Origin: Turbatrix aceti
Lineage: Eukaryota > Nematoda > Chromadorea > Rhabditida > Panagrolaimidae
Assembly (NCBI GenBank): GCA_963969345.1
Contig: OZ017767.1
Span: 6,724,739-6,788,738 of the forward strand
DNA: 64,000 nt
Reading direction: 5' to 3'
Below, piece by piece: positions 1 to 11,445 of the stretch (position 1 is the first letter of the stretch; each line of letters begins with the position of its first letter). The notes beneath the pieces are model-generated. The model was not told where the DNA came from and ran no database searches. It worked only from the letters and a program-made list of their open reading frames with translations. The position numbers and the translations under genes were made by a program.

Positions 1-3000
1 GAAAGGTAATGTCAGTAGGGTTAATTGCGTGTTCTCAGTCAGTCACCGGTCACCGTAGCTAACAGTGTGGTTCAGTGAAATTAATATTATATTTAGAAAC
101 CCATTGGAAACTTTGTTTTTTCCAAAAAGAGCAGAAGAGCAAATTCAAAATATTATAGCGTCCCACCAACCCCAAAGACCGAATAAACTGGCGTGAGTAA
201 TCTGTTATAAATAAATATTAGTAGAGGTTCACAGACTCACTCACCTGCGGCCATGCACAAACACACACTCGGGACCGTGGCAACGCAGGTGTATTAAGTC
301 AGTCTACAGATGGCAGTCTTTCGCATAGCTGCGCAAGAGAAATAGTATCTATCGACCTGCTCTGCGTTGCGTCACTTTTAAAAAAATGAAAGATGTAAAG
401 GAAAAAAGCATGAATATGTATTTTTTAAAAGCATTTATAGAGAATTGCCTAGTCCAGAGTTTTTTTTGGTTTCTATGGAATTTTGGGGGCATGACTAGGG
501 TACATTCAGAGCGAAACCCTCTGTGATAGGAGCACAAGTGCAAATGCGAACAGAGCTCCCGTACGACCACCACCTTTACCGGTAGATAAGCCGACAGCAG
601 TCCGGCCCGTGTGCGTCGATGTTGTCTGAATTGGGAATGGGCTTAATCCTTCACAAAATAATATTCATGAGCATCGATTGCCGGTAGATCAATTTCAATC
701 GGACGGACAAAACTGGGCTTGGAGGGCTGCAAAGATTCGTCGTGTCTGCATATCATTTACTTACAAATTTTTTTTCCACGAAAAGCGACAATATTTATTT
801 TTACTAGATAATAATGTGTGATTCAAAATTGATAAAGCCACGTTTTTTTGCCCCGTGGCGCCGCCACACAGTACAGTCCAAACAGATTGGACGCATCCGT
901 TACCATGAACGAATATTTTTTTTTGTGAATCATCTTCCAAAACCCAACATAAAGTATAATTTTTTTTGCAATTACGTCCTTCATTCTGAGTTTTGTACGT
1001 AAATAGGAAACAAAAGGAAACCCCAAGCAACAGAGCGCCAGGGGCAACGGTCGTGCTCTTAGTACCTCTCTCTCCCGACATTCCTCTCCTTACCGACAGG
1101 CACGCAGATGGCACTTTGTCTTCTGCGGCATGCATCCACGTGCAAGGGACACTGTCAGGGAGCGGCAAACAGCCGTTTTTTGTTCTCGAACAAACACGAA
1201 AATTTTGTTCAATGTGTTCGAGAAATCGAACGAACGCGAACATTTTTGTCAGTGTTCGCGAACGAACACGAGCGAACGAAGAACAAATTTTTAGCATTTT
1301 TTTCACGTTTTTGGTGACAGTTTTCCTACACTTTTTTCTTGCCGAAGGCAATTGACACTTTTTGTCATTTTTGGAAAAATTACATCAATTTCAGCACCAT
1401 TAAACAGATTTTACCTAAATTTTTGTTCGTTTTATCTGTTCGAAAAATTTATCTTTGTTCGCGAACGAATTCGAACAAATACGAACGCAAAAAATTAAAT
1501 TTGTTTGCGAACGAATTCGAACAAATACGAACGCAAAAAATTAAATTTGTTTGCGAACGACCTGAATGAACACGAACGTTTGCAAAATTGCAAAATTAGG
1601 ATTATACGTTTTTTAAAAATGATTTTGTTGTTTTACCACTATATTTACGAACGAAACTTCAAAACAAACCGCAGGTTACAATGGAATCATTCCAGATTCC
1701 GTTTAAATGCAACCAGAAATGAATCAGTCAATCAGTCAAAAAAATAAAACGGAAAATGAGTATTCAAACAAAAACCGTGTCTAATCATGAATTTTTGTAT
1801 TTATTGACATTTTCGAAGCGAAAACAAAACAAAAAATGGTGTAAGAAACGTTTGTAAATATTTCTGTCAGCTTTTAGATAAATGTTGAAAAAAAAATGTG
1901 ATTGAATTAATTCGCTACAGAGTTCAACAGTTCCAATCTGTGTCCGATAAGATACGATACATACAAAATTCCATTCCCACGGTTTACAACTACCTAAAAA
2001 AATTATTTTCTGTCTATTTTCAGAATTAGGCGTATTTATCACAAATAGAAGAGAAATTGGCTTTATCAGCTGATTTTGCAAGGATTACGATCACAAAGTT
2101 TTTATCGTTATCACTCAACGTTGTCAGTGTTGTCACTCAGTTCGGTGTAGTTCATCAAAATTGGAAATGGTGTGTGGGAATCTGCTTTGTGTTCAGGATA
2201 CTGTGATTCATGTTTTGTCGATGATTGATAACATAAAACAGTTTGCAAACTTTTATGACTGGAATATACTTAAAAATGCATTTTTTAATAAAATCAGAAA
2301 ATCGAATAAAAATCCAGGAAAAAGTTGAATGAAACCGATTTTTTTTAAAAAAAATTTCCGGGTTTTTAGAACCGTAATACCAACGCCAAAAAAATGTTCT
2401 TCGATGCCTTCTTCCTGTTGTAGGCACATGCTTATGAGCAGGTGGCTTGTCAGTCATTTTCGGATTCCTACAATTTACAAATCGGCTAAGCAAGGTGTTT
2501 TCCCCCCAAATCCTACAATTTTCATTCATATGTGCCGTCTCGGGCATACATGTCATTTTCTTTCATCGGAATCGTATTATAGCGGATGTCTTGTAAAAGC
2601 TTTTAAAATACAAATACATAGTAAGTCGTGTTTTTCGGTCGGCACGTCGTCAACATCAGAAGCGCGGCACAGGTGCTTTCATCCCATCCCAGCCGTAGAA
2701 ATTGCACGCAGCCTCGTTTGAAGGGCCTGCTAATCAGTCAACAGAGGCGCGTAATTAGAAGCAGCTCTCTGCCTGTCCCGTGCCATCCACGACACAGCTT
2801 TTTTTGGTCTTTAGTGCCCGTACCGGCGCTTTTTATCTAAATTGTATGTAATATTTTTTTTTCGTCCGTTGTGTTTAATTGAATAGGGTTAATTTTTGTG
2901 TGTTTTACGCCCTATTTTGTTTGGAATCGTGTTCTGACAACTTTTTGACAGCCAGAAGAATGAGGGATGAAGACAGACAACAATTGACGTGGCAGCATAA

Positions 3001-3430
3001 AGCAAACCGGGGGTGCCATTTTCATCCGATGTTCGTCCGCTGCAGAGAACCAGGACAAGGACCAGGACCGGCTTGGCTTGGTTTTTCATTCACGTCCTGG
3101 CCTCATCAGACGATCCCGGAAAAACTCAAATAAAAAATGAGAAATATGTTTTGTTGCCAAATGAGTTTTTTGAAACACGGGCTTGGCTGTGTCCTGCAGG
3201 ACCTTCGAGTGGTCTCCTACCGTTCATTTGGTATTGGAGCCGTAGTAAGTGCGTTATCCCCTGCCACGGGGACAATAAACGCGGGCGTAACAAAATTTTG
3301 AATGCCCTGGAGTGAGTACAAAATTATTAAAAAAATGTTATCGGGTGTACTTTTTTTTGAAAAAAAAACTGAATTTTTGTGAACCCTATAAAAATTTTTT
3401 TAAATGCTAAAATGTGTCAGAATTACGTTT
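1..3430. other. Gene-poor region, no supported coding gene
   Basis: Open frames here are short, overlap one another on both strands and show no splice-supported or family-like protein. The stretch is AT-rich and holds one hAT-like MITE copy (about 1156-1585, listed separately). I see no RNA gene. Confidence 0.5.
1156..1585 (-). mobile_element. hAT-like MITE, copy 1 (reverse orientation)
   Basis: The copy starts with a terminal motif CAGGGAGCGGCAAAC and reads, in reverse orientation, through the same body as the copies at 32026 and 45318, with the shared core around TAAACAGATTTTACC near 1403-1417. A stretch of about 50 bp rich in TTCGCGAACGAA (from about 1461) is tandemly duplicated at the far end. 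That end is blurred and no target duplication could be read. No coding capacity; non-autonomous. Confidence 0.7.
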
Positions 3431-3536
3431 AATTAAACCTGGCAGCCAAATAATTTCCTAATTCGCATTGTTTGCTCGGGAAAATTCGAAAAGTGTCCAA
3501 ACGCGTTTTGCTCAATTCTAGCACCCTTCGTCGAAC

Positions 3537-3561
3537 GACGACGACGACGACGACGACGAAC
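3537..3561. repeat. CGA trinucleotide microsatellite
   Basis: A run of CGA units of about 25 bp, just upstream of the RTE insertion. Confidence 0.85.
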
Positions 3562-3619
3562 GACTCCGAACAGCCGATGGCCGCGGTAGGCCCCTTGTGA
3601 ATCGTTGTTATCCCAACCC

Positions 3620-5807
3620 TTGTGCGGAACATTAAAGCCGTTCAGGATGTGTCGGTTCTCAACGCTTTCAACATCAACAGCGACCACCGCCTCTTGCGCT
3701 GTCGGCTCCACCTGAAATGGTTACCCAAGAAGGTGATACCAAAGCGAGGAGCGCCAGTCGTTGGCCTGCATCTCCTGGCCGCCAATGCGTCACCAGAGCT
3801 TCTGTCCTTTCAAAGCTCTGGCTCGACGGAAGCGGACTACGACAAGATCACCAACATCATCAACCGAGCGACCTCAGCGGCAACGACGTACGAAAACCTC
3901 CCTCCTCGAGTGTCTGCAAAGACAAGACTGCTTCTTGCTCTGCGCAGGCACTTTGAGTCGACAAGATCAACGTCTCCCCGCGCCAATCTTGAGTACGTGC
4001 AGGTGTGCAAGCTAGTGCGCATCTCCTTCAAAGAAGATCTCCACCGTCGTCATCTGATGATCGTGGAAAATGCAGTGCAATCCGGGCGCCTCCGTCAGGG
4101 ACGTCAGAACGCGCTGTACGCAAAGAAGGCACTACTCTTGGCAGGCGAAGAATTCGCAGGCCAGGATGTGGTAGAGAAATCAGCTCAGCGCATCGGCGAC
4201 TTCTACTCAGAGCTCTACCACTCTGCCGAAGGACCGCTGCAGCCACCGGCACCGCCAATCGCCATCCATTTCGAGAAGGAAGAAGTAGCAATCGCGCTGA
4301 GGACCTGTAAGGCAAGAGCCGCTCCAGGAGCAGACGGCGTCCGTGGCTCCTCTATTCGCCCAATCGCCAACTCCCTGGCAGGTCCAGTACAACACCTTCT
4401 AAATTCCATCGCCACAACAGGGGTCGTTCCTGAGAAGTTTGCCTTCTCAGACACCATTTTACTGTTCAAGAAGGGAGACGCAGCAAAGATCGAGAATTAC
4501 CGCCCGATTTCCCTGCTGTCGTCGCTGTACAAAGCCGCTACCAAGGTCCTCAAGAACCGCGTGCAACGGCAATGCGACGAAGCCATCGCCATCCCACCGG
4601 AGCAAGCAGGGTTTCGGAAGAAACTATCGACGGCCACGCAGATCCACGCGCTCAACATGATGGCCGAAAAGTGCGGAGAATATCAACTCCCGCTATACGC
4701 CGTATTCGTCGACTTCCGCAAGGCCTTCGACACCATCTCGTACAACGCCATCTGGCGTGCACTGCGTGGAATTGGTGTCGAAGAGCCAGTAGTCCAGTTC
4801 ATTCAGCTCCTCTACGCCAACAGCAGCTCTGCTGTACGTGTCGGGGACATCGCTGCCTGCTTTGCCACTCAAAGAGGTGTTCGCCAGGGAGACTCGCTCT
4901 CTCCGCTCCTCTTCATCCTCGTCCTCCAGTCCGTGCTCAATAACATTGACTGGTCAAATCGAGGATTCAAAATCGGCAGGCACCGACTCAGCTACCTTGC
5001 GTACGCCGACGACATTGCGCTCCTGGCCCCAGACGCTTCCACTGCTCAAGCCATGTTGCAGGACCTGGCCGACGAAGCTCTCTTAGTCGGTTTGGAAATC
5101 AATGTCGGCAAGACTAAGTGGATGAGCAACTCAAAGGACGACGCAGCGATTATCCTGAACGGTCTACCGGTCGAGAGAGTTACGGAGTTTGTCTACCTTG
5201 GACAGCTTTTCTCATGGCCAAGAGACCACAAGAAGGAAATCGTCAAACGAATTTCGGCAGGACGAAAAGCGTATTTCAAGTACCGCGACTTCCTGCGCTC
5301 ACGCCAAGTCAAAATGGGGCTGAAACGGCGACTCATCGAGCAGTGCATCAAGCCAGCAGTCCTCTACGGCTGCGAAACCTGGGCACTCACCGACGCCGCC
5401 GCCGAAACCCTTCAAAGGGGTCAACGTCGTCTTGAACGTGCCATCCTCGAGGTGCGTTTGAGCGACGAGATCCCCTCCGCGGCCATCCGAAAGCGCACCA
5501 AGCTCAAGGACTGGTTCGAAAGCGCTCGACTCCGGAAGCTGAAGTTCGCCAAATCGCTCGCGACGACCGACGACGACAACTGGGCAGTTCGACTGTCAGA
5601 CTGGCGCCCTACCGACGACTACGACAAAGCCAAGCGACCGCCTGGACGACCTCGTATGCGCTGGACCGACGCCCTCGCCAACGAGTATTACAAGGCCCCG
5701 GCAAAAGACTTTGACTATAGACGAGTGATTTTCCTTTGATGTGCCCCTCTTCGTACGATATCCCAGTGATACTTTGTTATCCCGTGTGTACGAGTAAGAG
5801 ATATAAA
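3620..5807 (+). mobile_element. RTE-type non-LTR retrotransposon, 5'-truncated
   Basis: The segment is bounded by a perfect 15-bp direct repeat TTGTTATCCCAACCC at 3605-3619 and 5808-5822, read as the target-site duplication. It opens inside the C-terminal end of an AP-endonuclease domain (SDHRLLR motif) and carries an uninterrupted reverse transcriptase ORF, so almost all of the endonuclease is missing, as expected from incomplete target-primed reverse transcription. Caveat: a shorter form, TTGTTATCCC, also occurs at about 5774-5783, so the repeat could partly be element-derived 3' repeat sequence; RTE elements often end in short repeats. Confidence 0.8.
3622..5739 (+). CDS. RTE-clade reverse transcriptase ORF (LINE)
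   Basis: An open frame of about 705 codons encoding the ORF2 product of a non-LTR retrotransposon. The first 30 residues are the tail of the AP endonuclease (SDHRLLR). The RT domain follows: fingers with NYRPISLLSS near residue 290, the palm aspartate in DFRKAFDT near 365, GVRQGDSLSPLLF near 420, and the catalytic AYADDIALL near 460. The C-terminal part has YGCETWAL near 585 and ends with the RPPGRPRMRW motif typical of RTE proteins. The frame enters from the truncation point, so there is no true native start; 3622 is only the first in-frame GTG. Codon use is more GC-rich than the flanks. The intact frame suggests a recent insertion, but without an endonuclease it is unlikely to move on its own. 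Confidence 0.88.
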   Translation: MRNIKAVQDVSVLNAFNINSDHRLLRCRLHLKWLPKKVIPKRGAPVVGLHLLAANASPELLSFQSSGSTEADYDKITNIINRATSAATTYENLPPRVSAKTRLLLALRRHFESTRSTSPRANLEYVQVCKLVRISFKEDLHRRHLMIVENAVQSGRLRQGRQNALYAKKALLLAGEEFAGQDVVEKSAQRIGDFYSELYHSAEGPLQPPAPPIAIHFEKEEVAIALRTCKARAAPGADGVRGSSIRPIANSLAGPVQHLLNSIATTGVVPEKFAFSDTILLFKKGDAAKIENYRPISLLSSLYKAATKVLKNRVQRQCDEAIAIPPEQAGFRKKLSTATQIHALNMMAEKCGEYQLPLYAVFVDFRKAFDTISYNAIWRALRGIGVEEPVVQFIQLLYANSSSAVRVGDIAACFATQRGVRQGDSLSPLLFILVLQSVLNNIDWSNRGFKIGRHRLSYLAYADDIALLAPDASTAQAMLQDLADEALLVGLEINVGKTKWMSNSKDDAAIILNGLPVERVTEFVYLGQLFSWPRDHKKEIVKRISAGRKAYFKYRDFLRSRQVKMGLKRRLIEQCIKPAVLYGCETWALTDAAAETLQRGQRRLERAILEVRLSDEIPSAAIRKRTKLKDWFESARLRKLKFAKSLATTDDDNWAVRLSDWRPTDDYDKAKRPPGRPRMRWTDALANEYYKAPAKDFDYRRVIFL

Positions 5808-6302
5808 TTGTTATCCCAACCCAAGGACTCCAAACTCCAAACTTTTTTACCCCGCCGCAGCATGTTGCAGGCCAGAGCGGCGGTCGAATTGACACTTTGG
5901 CCTTATCCATACATTTCCCCCTCCGGCATCGTTGTCGGTTATTTGTTTTGTCCTCTTATGCGGCCCGTCGGTCGTCTCGGTTGACTTCATCATCATCGCC
6001 GAGATGAGAAGTTTCACGCATTTTTACCCGCTATGGGAACCAATAAATTTAACGATAGCCGTTGAAAGCGAGCGTGCTTTTTTTTTTGTCAACATTGAGC
6101 ATTCATGAAGTTACTGGCGCGGGCCGGGCCCAGTTTCATAAGTTAATGTCGTCTGTTTTGTGTCCGCTTATGAAGGACCTCCTCCTCCTAGCCTGGCCAC
6201 ATTACTGAACGCTCCGTTTACTCTTCTGCCACGTCCCGACGTCGTGGTGGTGGTGCGCATTGCTTTGCTTGCCCCCCTTCGCTCGCTCGCTCGCTCGCCG
6301 TC
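5808..6302. other. Intergenic, promoter side of the 6303 gene
   Basis: No coding signal seen. It contains a GC-rich block at 6115-6300, with several repeats of CGCTCG just before the ATG at 6303, which may be promoter or 5' UTR. Confidence 0.4.
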
Positions 6303-7210
6303 ATGAGTGCCAACTTTGCAGACATGATCGGGCGCAGCGATGTCCCAACTCTGCCGCCCAATATCCTCGATCACGTCGCTTCTATTCCAACTGTGAGTTT
6401 TAACGTGTTTTGACTTTTTTTTTCGGTTTTTTTTTCTCTTCCTCAGGCCAAAAAATTCTGTGCCACCACCCGTGATTATTATTTTTCCCCTCCAGGCGGC
6501 CGGCACCTTTGAATTAAAAATTCTGCGCTTCATCGAACCAGGATGCAGCTTTGGCCCTCAAAATCCCTCCAAAAAACAGGGTTAGGCAAAAACAAGCATT
6601 TTTTTCAATTTGTTAATGTCAGCTCGTTTTTCTTTCTACCACTTTGTTTTTGAACCCTGACGGGGTTCGAATCTGAGTGAGTGAAAAACTTGTTGAAGCC
6701 CCCAAAAAACAGAAAAATGCCGTGAATTCGTTTTTGAAGAATACACAAAAAGCCGGGATACACATTTGGCAGAGGCTCAAAAAAAGATGCAACAATGTCT
6801 GTCTTTTCAAGTCAAAAATGAAATGTTTTCTTTCGCGCTAAAAATTACATAAACAGCGAGACAACAACAAAAAAAAAAGTCTCCGACACAAAAAGACTAT
6901 TGTGTTCTGTTCCGAGACGAAGAAAGACATAGATTGGCATTGTCATCTCCGTCTGTTGCTTCAGGACTCGTCAACCCCGCGGCCATCCAGCGTTGACTTT
7001 TTCCAGATCTTCTCGCTCTCTTCGGTTCTTGTGCTCTCCGCCCTCCTCCTCGTCTTCTACGCCCTCCACACCGTCTACCACAGCTTCTGCAAGACGCACT
7101 GTCTCCCATTCATCGATACCAGTCATGAGGGTCTCGTCAATTCACTCACCGAGGAATCCGACGTTTCACTCGTCGAAGAGGAAACTCCGATTTATGGATC
7201 CATCGCGTGA
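6303..7210 (+). CDS. Small single-pass membrane protein, unrecognised
   Basis: Two-exon model: 6303-6392 and 6965-7210. The donor GTGAGT and the acceptor TTGCTTCAG join in phase 0. The 111-residue product begins MSANFADMIGRSDVPTLPPN, has a polar 45-residue N-terminus, one strongly hydrophobic segment at about residues 46-66 (SSVLVLSALLLVFYALHTVY), two cysteines just after it, and an acidic tail ending ETPIYGSIA. There is no cleavable signal peptide, so a membrane-anchored small protein is inferred. I do not recognise a family. The 572-bp intron shows no other gene. It lies tail to tail with the exchanger at 7371. Confidence 0.6.
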
Positions 7211-7370
7211 CAATAATTTTTGCCCTTTTCCTGATTTTTTTGGATTTTCGGGTATCGTCCAAATCAAATCGCCTTTGTTGGTTGGTCGGAGTATTTTTTT
7301 TTTCGTGTATTCATAACAAAGTGATAATTATTTATAATTAACAGCAGTGAGGTGGGTGAAAAAATCAGAA

Positions 7371-10300
7371 TCAGAATGCTGGCAGGATGCAGTAAGCGAC
7401 GAGAGTGCAGTAAAGCGAGTAAAGAGCCCAGATGAGAAAAAATATTGCGGATGTGATGTACTTAGTCGCCTTCGGACCACCCAGTTCAGCGCCGATCATC
7501 GGGTGTGCCCGCCTGATCTGGAGGATCCCGATGCAGATCAGGCTGCCGAAGAGGAAGAGCGCGACGGAGGATGCAAGTGTGCCGGCGTTCACGCGGAAGA
7601 CGGTGCCGTTGTACGCGTGGTGGCATGCCGCAATCGCCCAGGCAACGCCGATGCCCAGGAAGACGTTGACCGCGTTTGAACCGGTCACGTTGCCGATTGA
7701 CGCGTCCGCTGTTTTGTCGTTTACCGCGGACATTTTGGATGCAAAAGTGTCTGAAAAGAGAAAATTAAAATTTTCTCAAGAAAACAGAGATGTCGAGAGG
7801 ACCAAAATTGAAAAAAACCAAAATTTCGAGCCGAATTCGATAATTTTTGTTATAATAAATTTTTTTTGAAACTGATTTTTTTTATTAATTAAATTTTTTT
7901 TTTGAAACTTTTTTTTATTAATAAATTTTTTTTTCATTTTTAATTACAAAAATTTTTTGGGTTTAAATTTTTTGAATAGTTTTTTTTAAATAATTTTTTG
8001 CGTTGCAGAAAATTTGTTGAAACAAAGGAACAAAATCCAACATTTTTTACCAACATTTTTGTTTTCAAAATTTTTGAGTCATTTTACTGATTCAATTCCA
8101 AATTCTTCGAGTCGAGCAATCGAGCTGCTCGAGTCGCTCGAAAATTCGAAACTCGGTCGAATTTGAACGCTCAAACGACAACTTTTGTAAAAATCAGGAA
8201 AATGAATAAAAAACCAACCTGGCAAGCTAGTTCCCAAAGCAACCAACGTGATAGCCGTCACGCTGTCTTTGAGCCCAATTGTACATCCCAGATGAGAAGC
8301 GACGTCACCAATAATAGCAGTAACGACCCCGATGAAGAAGATAGAAACGCAGAAACACACCCAGCCGTTTGCGTACTCGGTGGGTGGAATGAGGGAAAAG
8401 ATGAGCTTCCACGGCAGCATGATGTAGTGCACGATGTGTTCCCTGATGCCGGGGGGCGAAGGTCGAGCCAGAGCGCCGTCAATCAGGTCCTCCCCTTCAT
8501 CAGGACCACCCACTGTCAGTGCGTCTGAAAATTGCTGCTTCCACGACGACGTCCCGATCAGAATCGAGCTGTTGGCAGTCGCGACCAGGTGATCGACAAA
8601 GTGCTTGAACACCTGGTCTTCAGTAATGATGATTTTTGCCCGAACGTGTTGTCCCAGAATCGGTCGACCATCAGCGCCGTCTTGGCCTTCTTGATCCTTC
8701 TCATGCCATTTTGGCAGGCCCAGCTCGACGTAGAAGTCCTCCGCTTTTTCGTATTGATCGTCGTTGATGATTTTTATGGGGATGTCCTGGCTGAAAAAAT
8801 TTTAACTCCATCAAATAAACCGATATTTTTAAAAATAACGAACGTAGTAACGTTATTCTGGAAAATTAGAACCCCTTCCGTTGGCGCAATGACGTCTTTC
8901 CCAACTTTAGCCCTGCCTTCGGTGATCGTGTAAGGCAGCGAGACAGTGCCTCGGGCACCTCGGGTTCTGTTGACCCGCAGGCTGAATGTGCCAACGTCCT
9001 CGGCGATCTTGAAGACTTCCGAGTTAAAAGAAAACGCGCCAGCGTGGTCGTCGTCGACAATGATGACCGTGGCAACCGATGCGACGCCAAGACTCGCGGG
9101 GAAAGTTTTACTGGGATTGGCGGCATCCGTGGCAGTAACGTGAGACAGGTGAACCTCGAATGTCTCGTCTGGCTCGTATCTGTCGGAATCCACGATTTTT
9201 ATTGGGATTGAGAGTCTGAAAAAATTGGTTTGAGGTGCATTGGATGAATGTTTGCGTTCAATCGTGTTCGTTTGTAAACAAATTTGATTTTTCTTGTTCG
9301 TGTTCGTTCGCGAACAGATTTTTATTATATTTATTTGTTCGCGTTCGTTCTTTCGCAAACAAAATAAAAAACTTTGAATAGATAAAACGAACAAAAATTG
9401 AAATAAAATTAGGAAAACAGTGTCAAAATTGATTTATTTGACAAGAAAAGGGCAAAAATTTATCAAACTAAGCAAAAAAAATGCATGAAAATCAAAAAGA
9501 GAATACTCACTTTTTTGTTTTTTTTACTCAAAAAAAAATTGCGCAATTGATAAAAAAACCCTGTTTGATGTTCGTTCGTGTTTGTTTGCGAACAGGACAA
9601 AAAAAATATTTGTGTTCGTTTGCGAACACGGACAAAAATGTTAGTGTTGGTTTATCGAACAAAATTTAAAAAAATTGCGTTCGTTCAAACAAACAAAAAC
9701 AGCTGTTACTTTTAAAAACTCACGTCTGTTCACGCGGCTGGAATACCAACAGCCCCTCAACTCCTTCGAAGTCTTCACCGTCCTTGGCAGTGCCTTCGAC
9801 GGTGCGGTAACGAACAGTGACAACGACATCGTCCTGAATGCTTCCGCGGTCGACGCTGACTTTAACTGTGATTTTTCCAATGTTCTCAAGGCAGATATAA
9901 TGGCATGGTTTGAATTCCACCGTAACTCGGGATTCGCTCTCCGGCACCAAGGGTGTCACAACGTCATCAGCGTGCAGGCCAAAGTCGCTGAAGATAGGCT
10001 TGCTGCCGGTGAGTGCCCGGATAGCCTGCGAGCGTCGGATCGCCCGGGATTTGGGCTCGACTGCGAGTGCCTTCCACGCTGTCAGTTTGCCGATATCTTT
10101 GATATTGAGATCGGGATGTTCCTTGCGAGTCTGCGTAAACACGTCCCAGAAAAGTTTTTTGTGCTCTTCGAATTCGGTGATTTCTTTGTTCTGGGCTTCA
10201 AGGAGGAAATCTCTAAAAAAATTCAATTAAAAAAATTTAATTAAAAAATTTTTTTAAATTAAAATTGGTAAATACATAAAATTGAAATTTTGAAATAAAA

Positions 10301-11445
10301 AAAATTATAATTCTGGAAATTGAAATATTAAATTAAAAACAATGTACTTTAATTTTTTTTAATTTAAATTTAAAAAAAACATTAATTAAAAATTTTTTTT
10401 ATTTATATTTTTTTTAAGAATTCAAATGTTAAAATTTTTTTACATAAAATTTAATTTTTTTTTAATTTACCTTTTAATTTTAAATTAAAAAAAATTAAAT
10501 TAGGATTTTTGAGCATTTAAAAAAATTGAAATTTAATATTTAAAATTAAAAAGTGTTGAAGCATTTTTTTCACTGTTCAACTTACACTCCGTCTTCCTTG
10601 TCAGCAGATTCGAGTCTAATGTTGTCCGGATGAGTGCCCGAGCCGGTCGCAGTTTGACTCCGGGTAAATCGCGTAACGTTGCGTGCCATAAATCGACGGC
10701 CCATACTCGGGAAGAAGCGATTAGCAATGTAAGCATTCAGGACCGTGATGAAGAAGAAGACAAACGTCGTGATCGCCTCCCATGGCTCCACAACATTCGG
10801 CGAGAAAACGCAAAGGATAAGGTACAGCCAGATATACGCAAATGTTGACCAGACAACGGTGACCCAGAAGACGTCATTTCGATGGATTCGACGTTTTTGA
10901 TCAGGTGGAATGACCATAACGCAGATTCCAATGATGACAAAGAGGTTGAAAGCGGCGGATCCAACGATCGTAGATGGACCCAAATCGCCGGCTTCGAAAT
11001 TGTTGGCAAAGATTTCGATAACGCTGAGGAGAATTTCAGGCGCGGAAGAGCCGAGAGCCATCAGGGTCAGGTTGGAGACTGTCTCGTTCCAGATGCGAAC
11101 CAGAATCGTGTAAGGCTCGCCGGTGACTCTTCGCAGCGTAATTTCACGTTCCTGACTCGTGATGATCTCGATTGCGCCCATGAACCTGTCAGCGACGATT
11201 GACACCCCGGCGAAGAGGTAGAACAGGACGATGAGGTACACCGCGCCTCGGAAGGCCCGCTCGTAGCCGGTGATCCCGGTCACAGGTGTCCAGACAGGTA
11301 GAAGCAGGCCCGGCTTGCAGGGCTTCGCCGGCTCGCAGGTTTCCTCGGTGATGGCAGAAACATTGGGTGCGGCGGAGACGATTGCGACGAGGCAGCAGAG
11401 CACCAGGAGCACTACCAACCAGATTCCACCCAAGTTGGAGGTCAT
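7371..11445 (-). CDS. Sodium/calcium exchanger, NCX family (paralogue 1)
   Basis: Five coding exons on the minus strand: 11445-10586, 10212-9724, 9215-8844, 8790-8219 and 7750-7371; all phases agree and give 890 residues. The product exchanges Na+ for Ca2+ at the plasma membrane. Seen: signal-like N-terminus (1-25); alpha-1 repeat at about 125-175 with [11 protein letters not shown] and GSAAFNLF; a long cytoplasmic loop with two Calx-beta domains carrying the Ca2+-binding IVDDDHAGAF and IINDDQYEKAEDFYVEL motifs; alpha-2 repeat at about 735-805 with [21 protein letters not shown] and GTSLPDTFASK, the last split by an intron. Length fits the NCX family. The intron at 9216-9723 contains a hAT-like MITE copy, and other introns are AT-rich. 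The paralogue at 17087 shares all four intron positions. Confidence 0.93.
9236..9705 (+). mobile_element. hAT-like MITE, diverged copy in an exchanger intron
   Basis: Multiple GTTCGTTCGCGAACA blocks at 9280-9320 and 9570-9640, plus the family core (GATAAAACGAACAAAAATTG near 9380), place this in the same repeat family. The ends are too diverged to define a target duplication, so the boundaries are approximate. It lies wholly within an intron of the exchanger on the opposite strand. Confidence 0.6.

Noticed and set aside
761..1351. 196-codon minus-strand frame
   Set aside because: It overlaps the hAT-like MITE and contains repeat-derived peptides (FVRFLEH, RTKN); a repeat artefact.
6655..6675. 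GGGTTCGAATC, resembling a tRNA T-loop
   Set aside because: No acceptor, D or anticodon stems can be folded around it, and it lies inside an intron.
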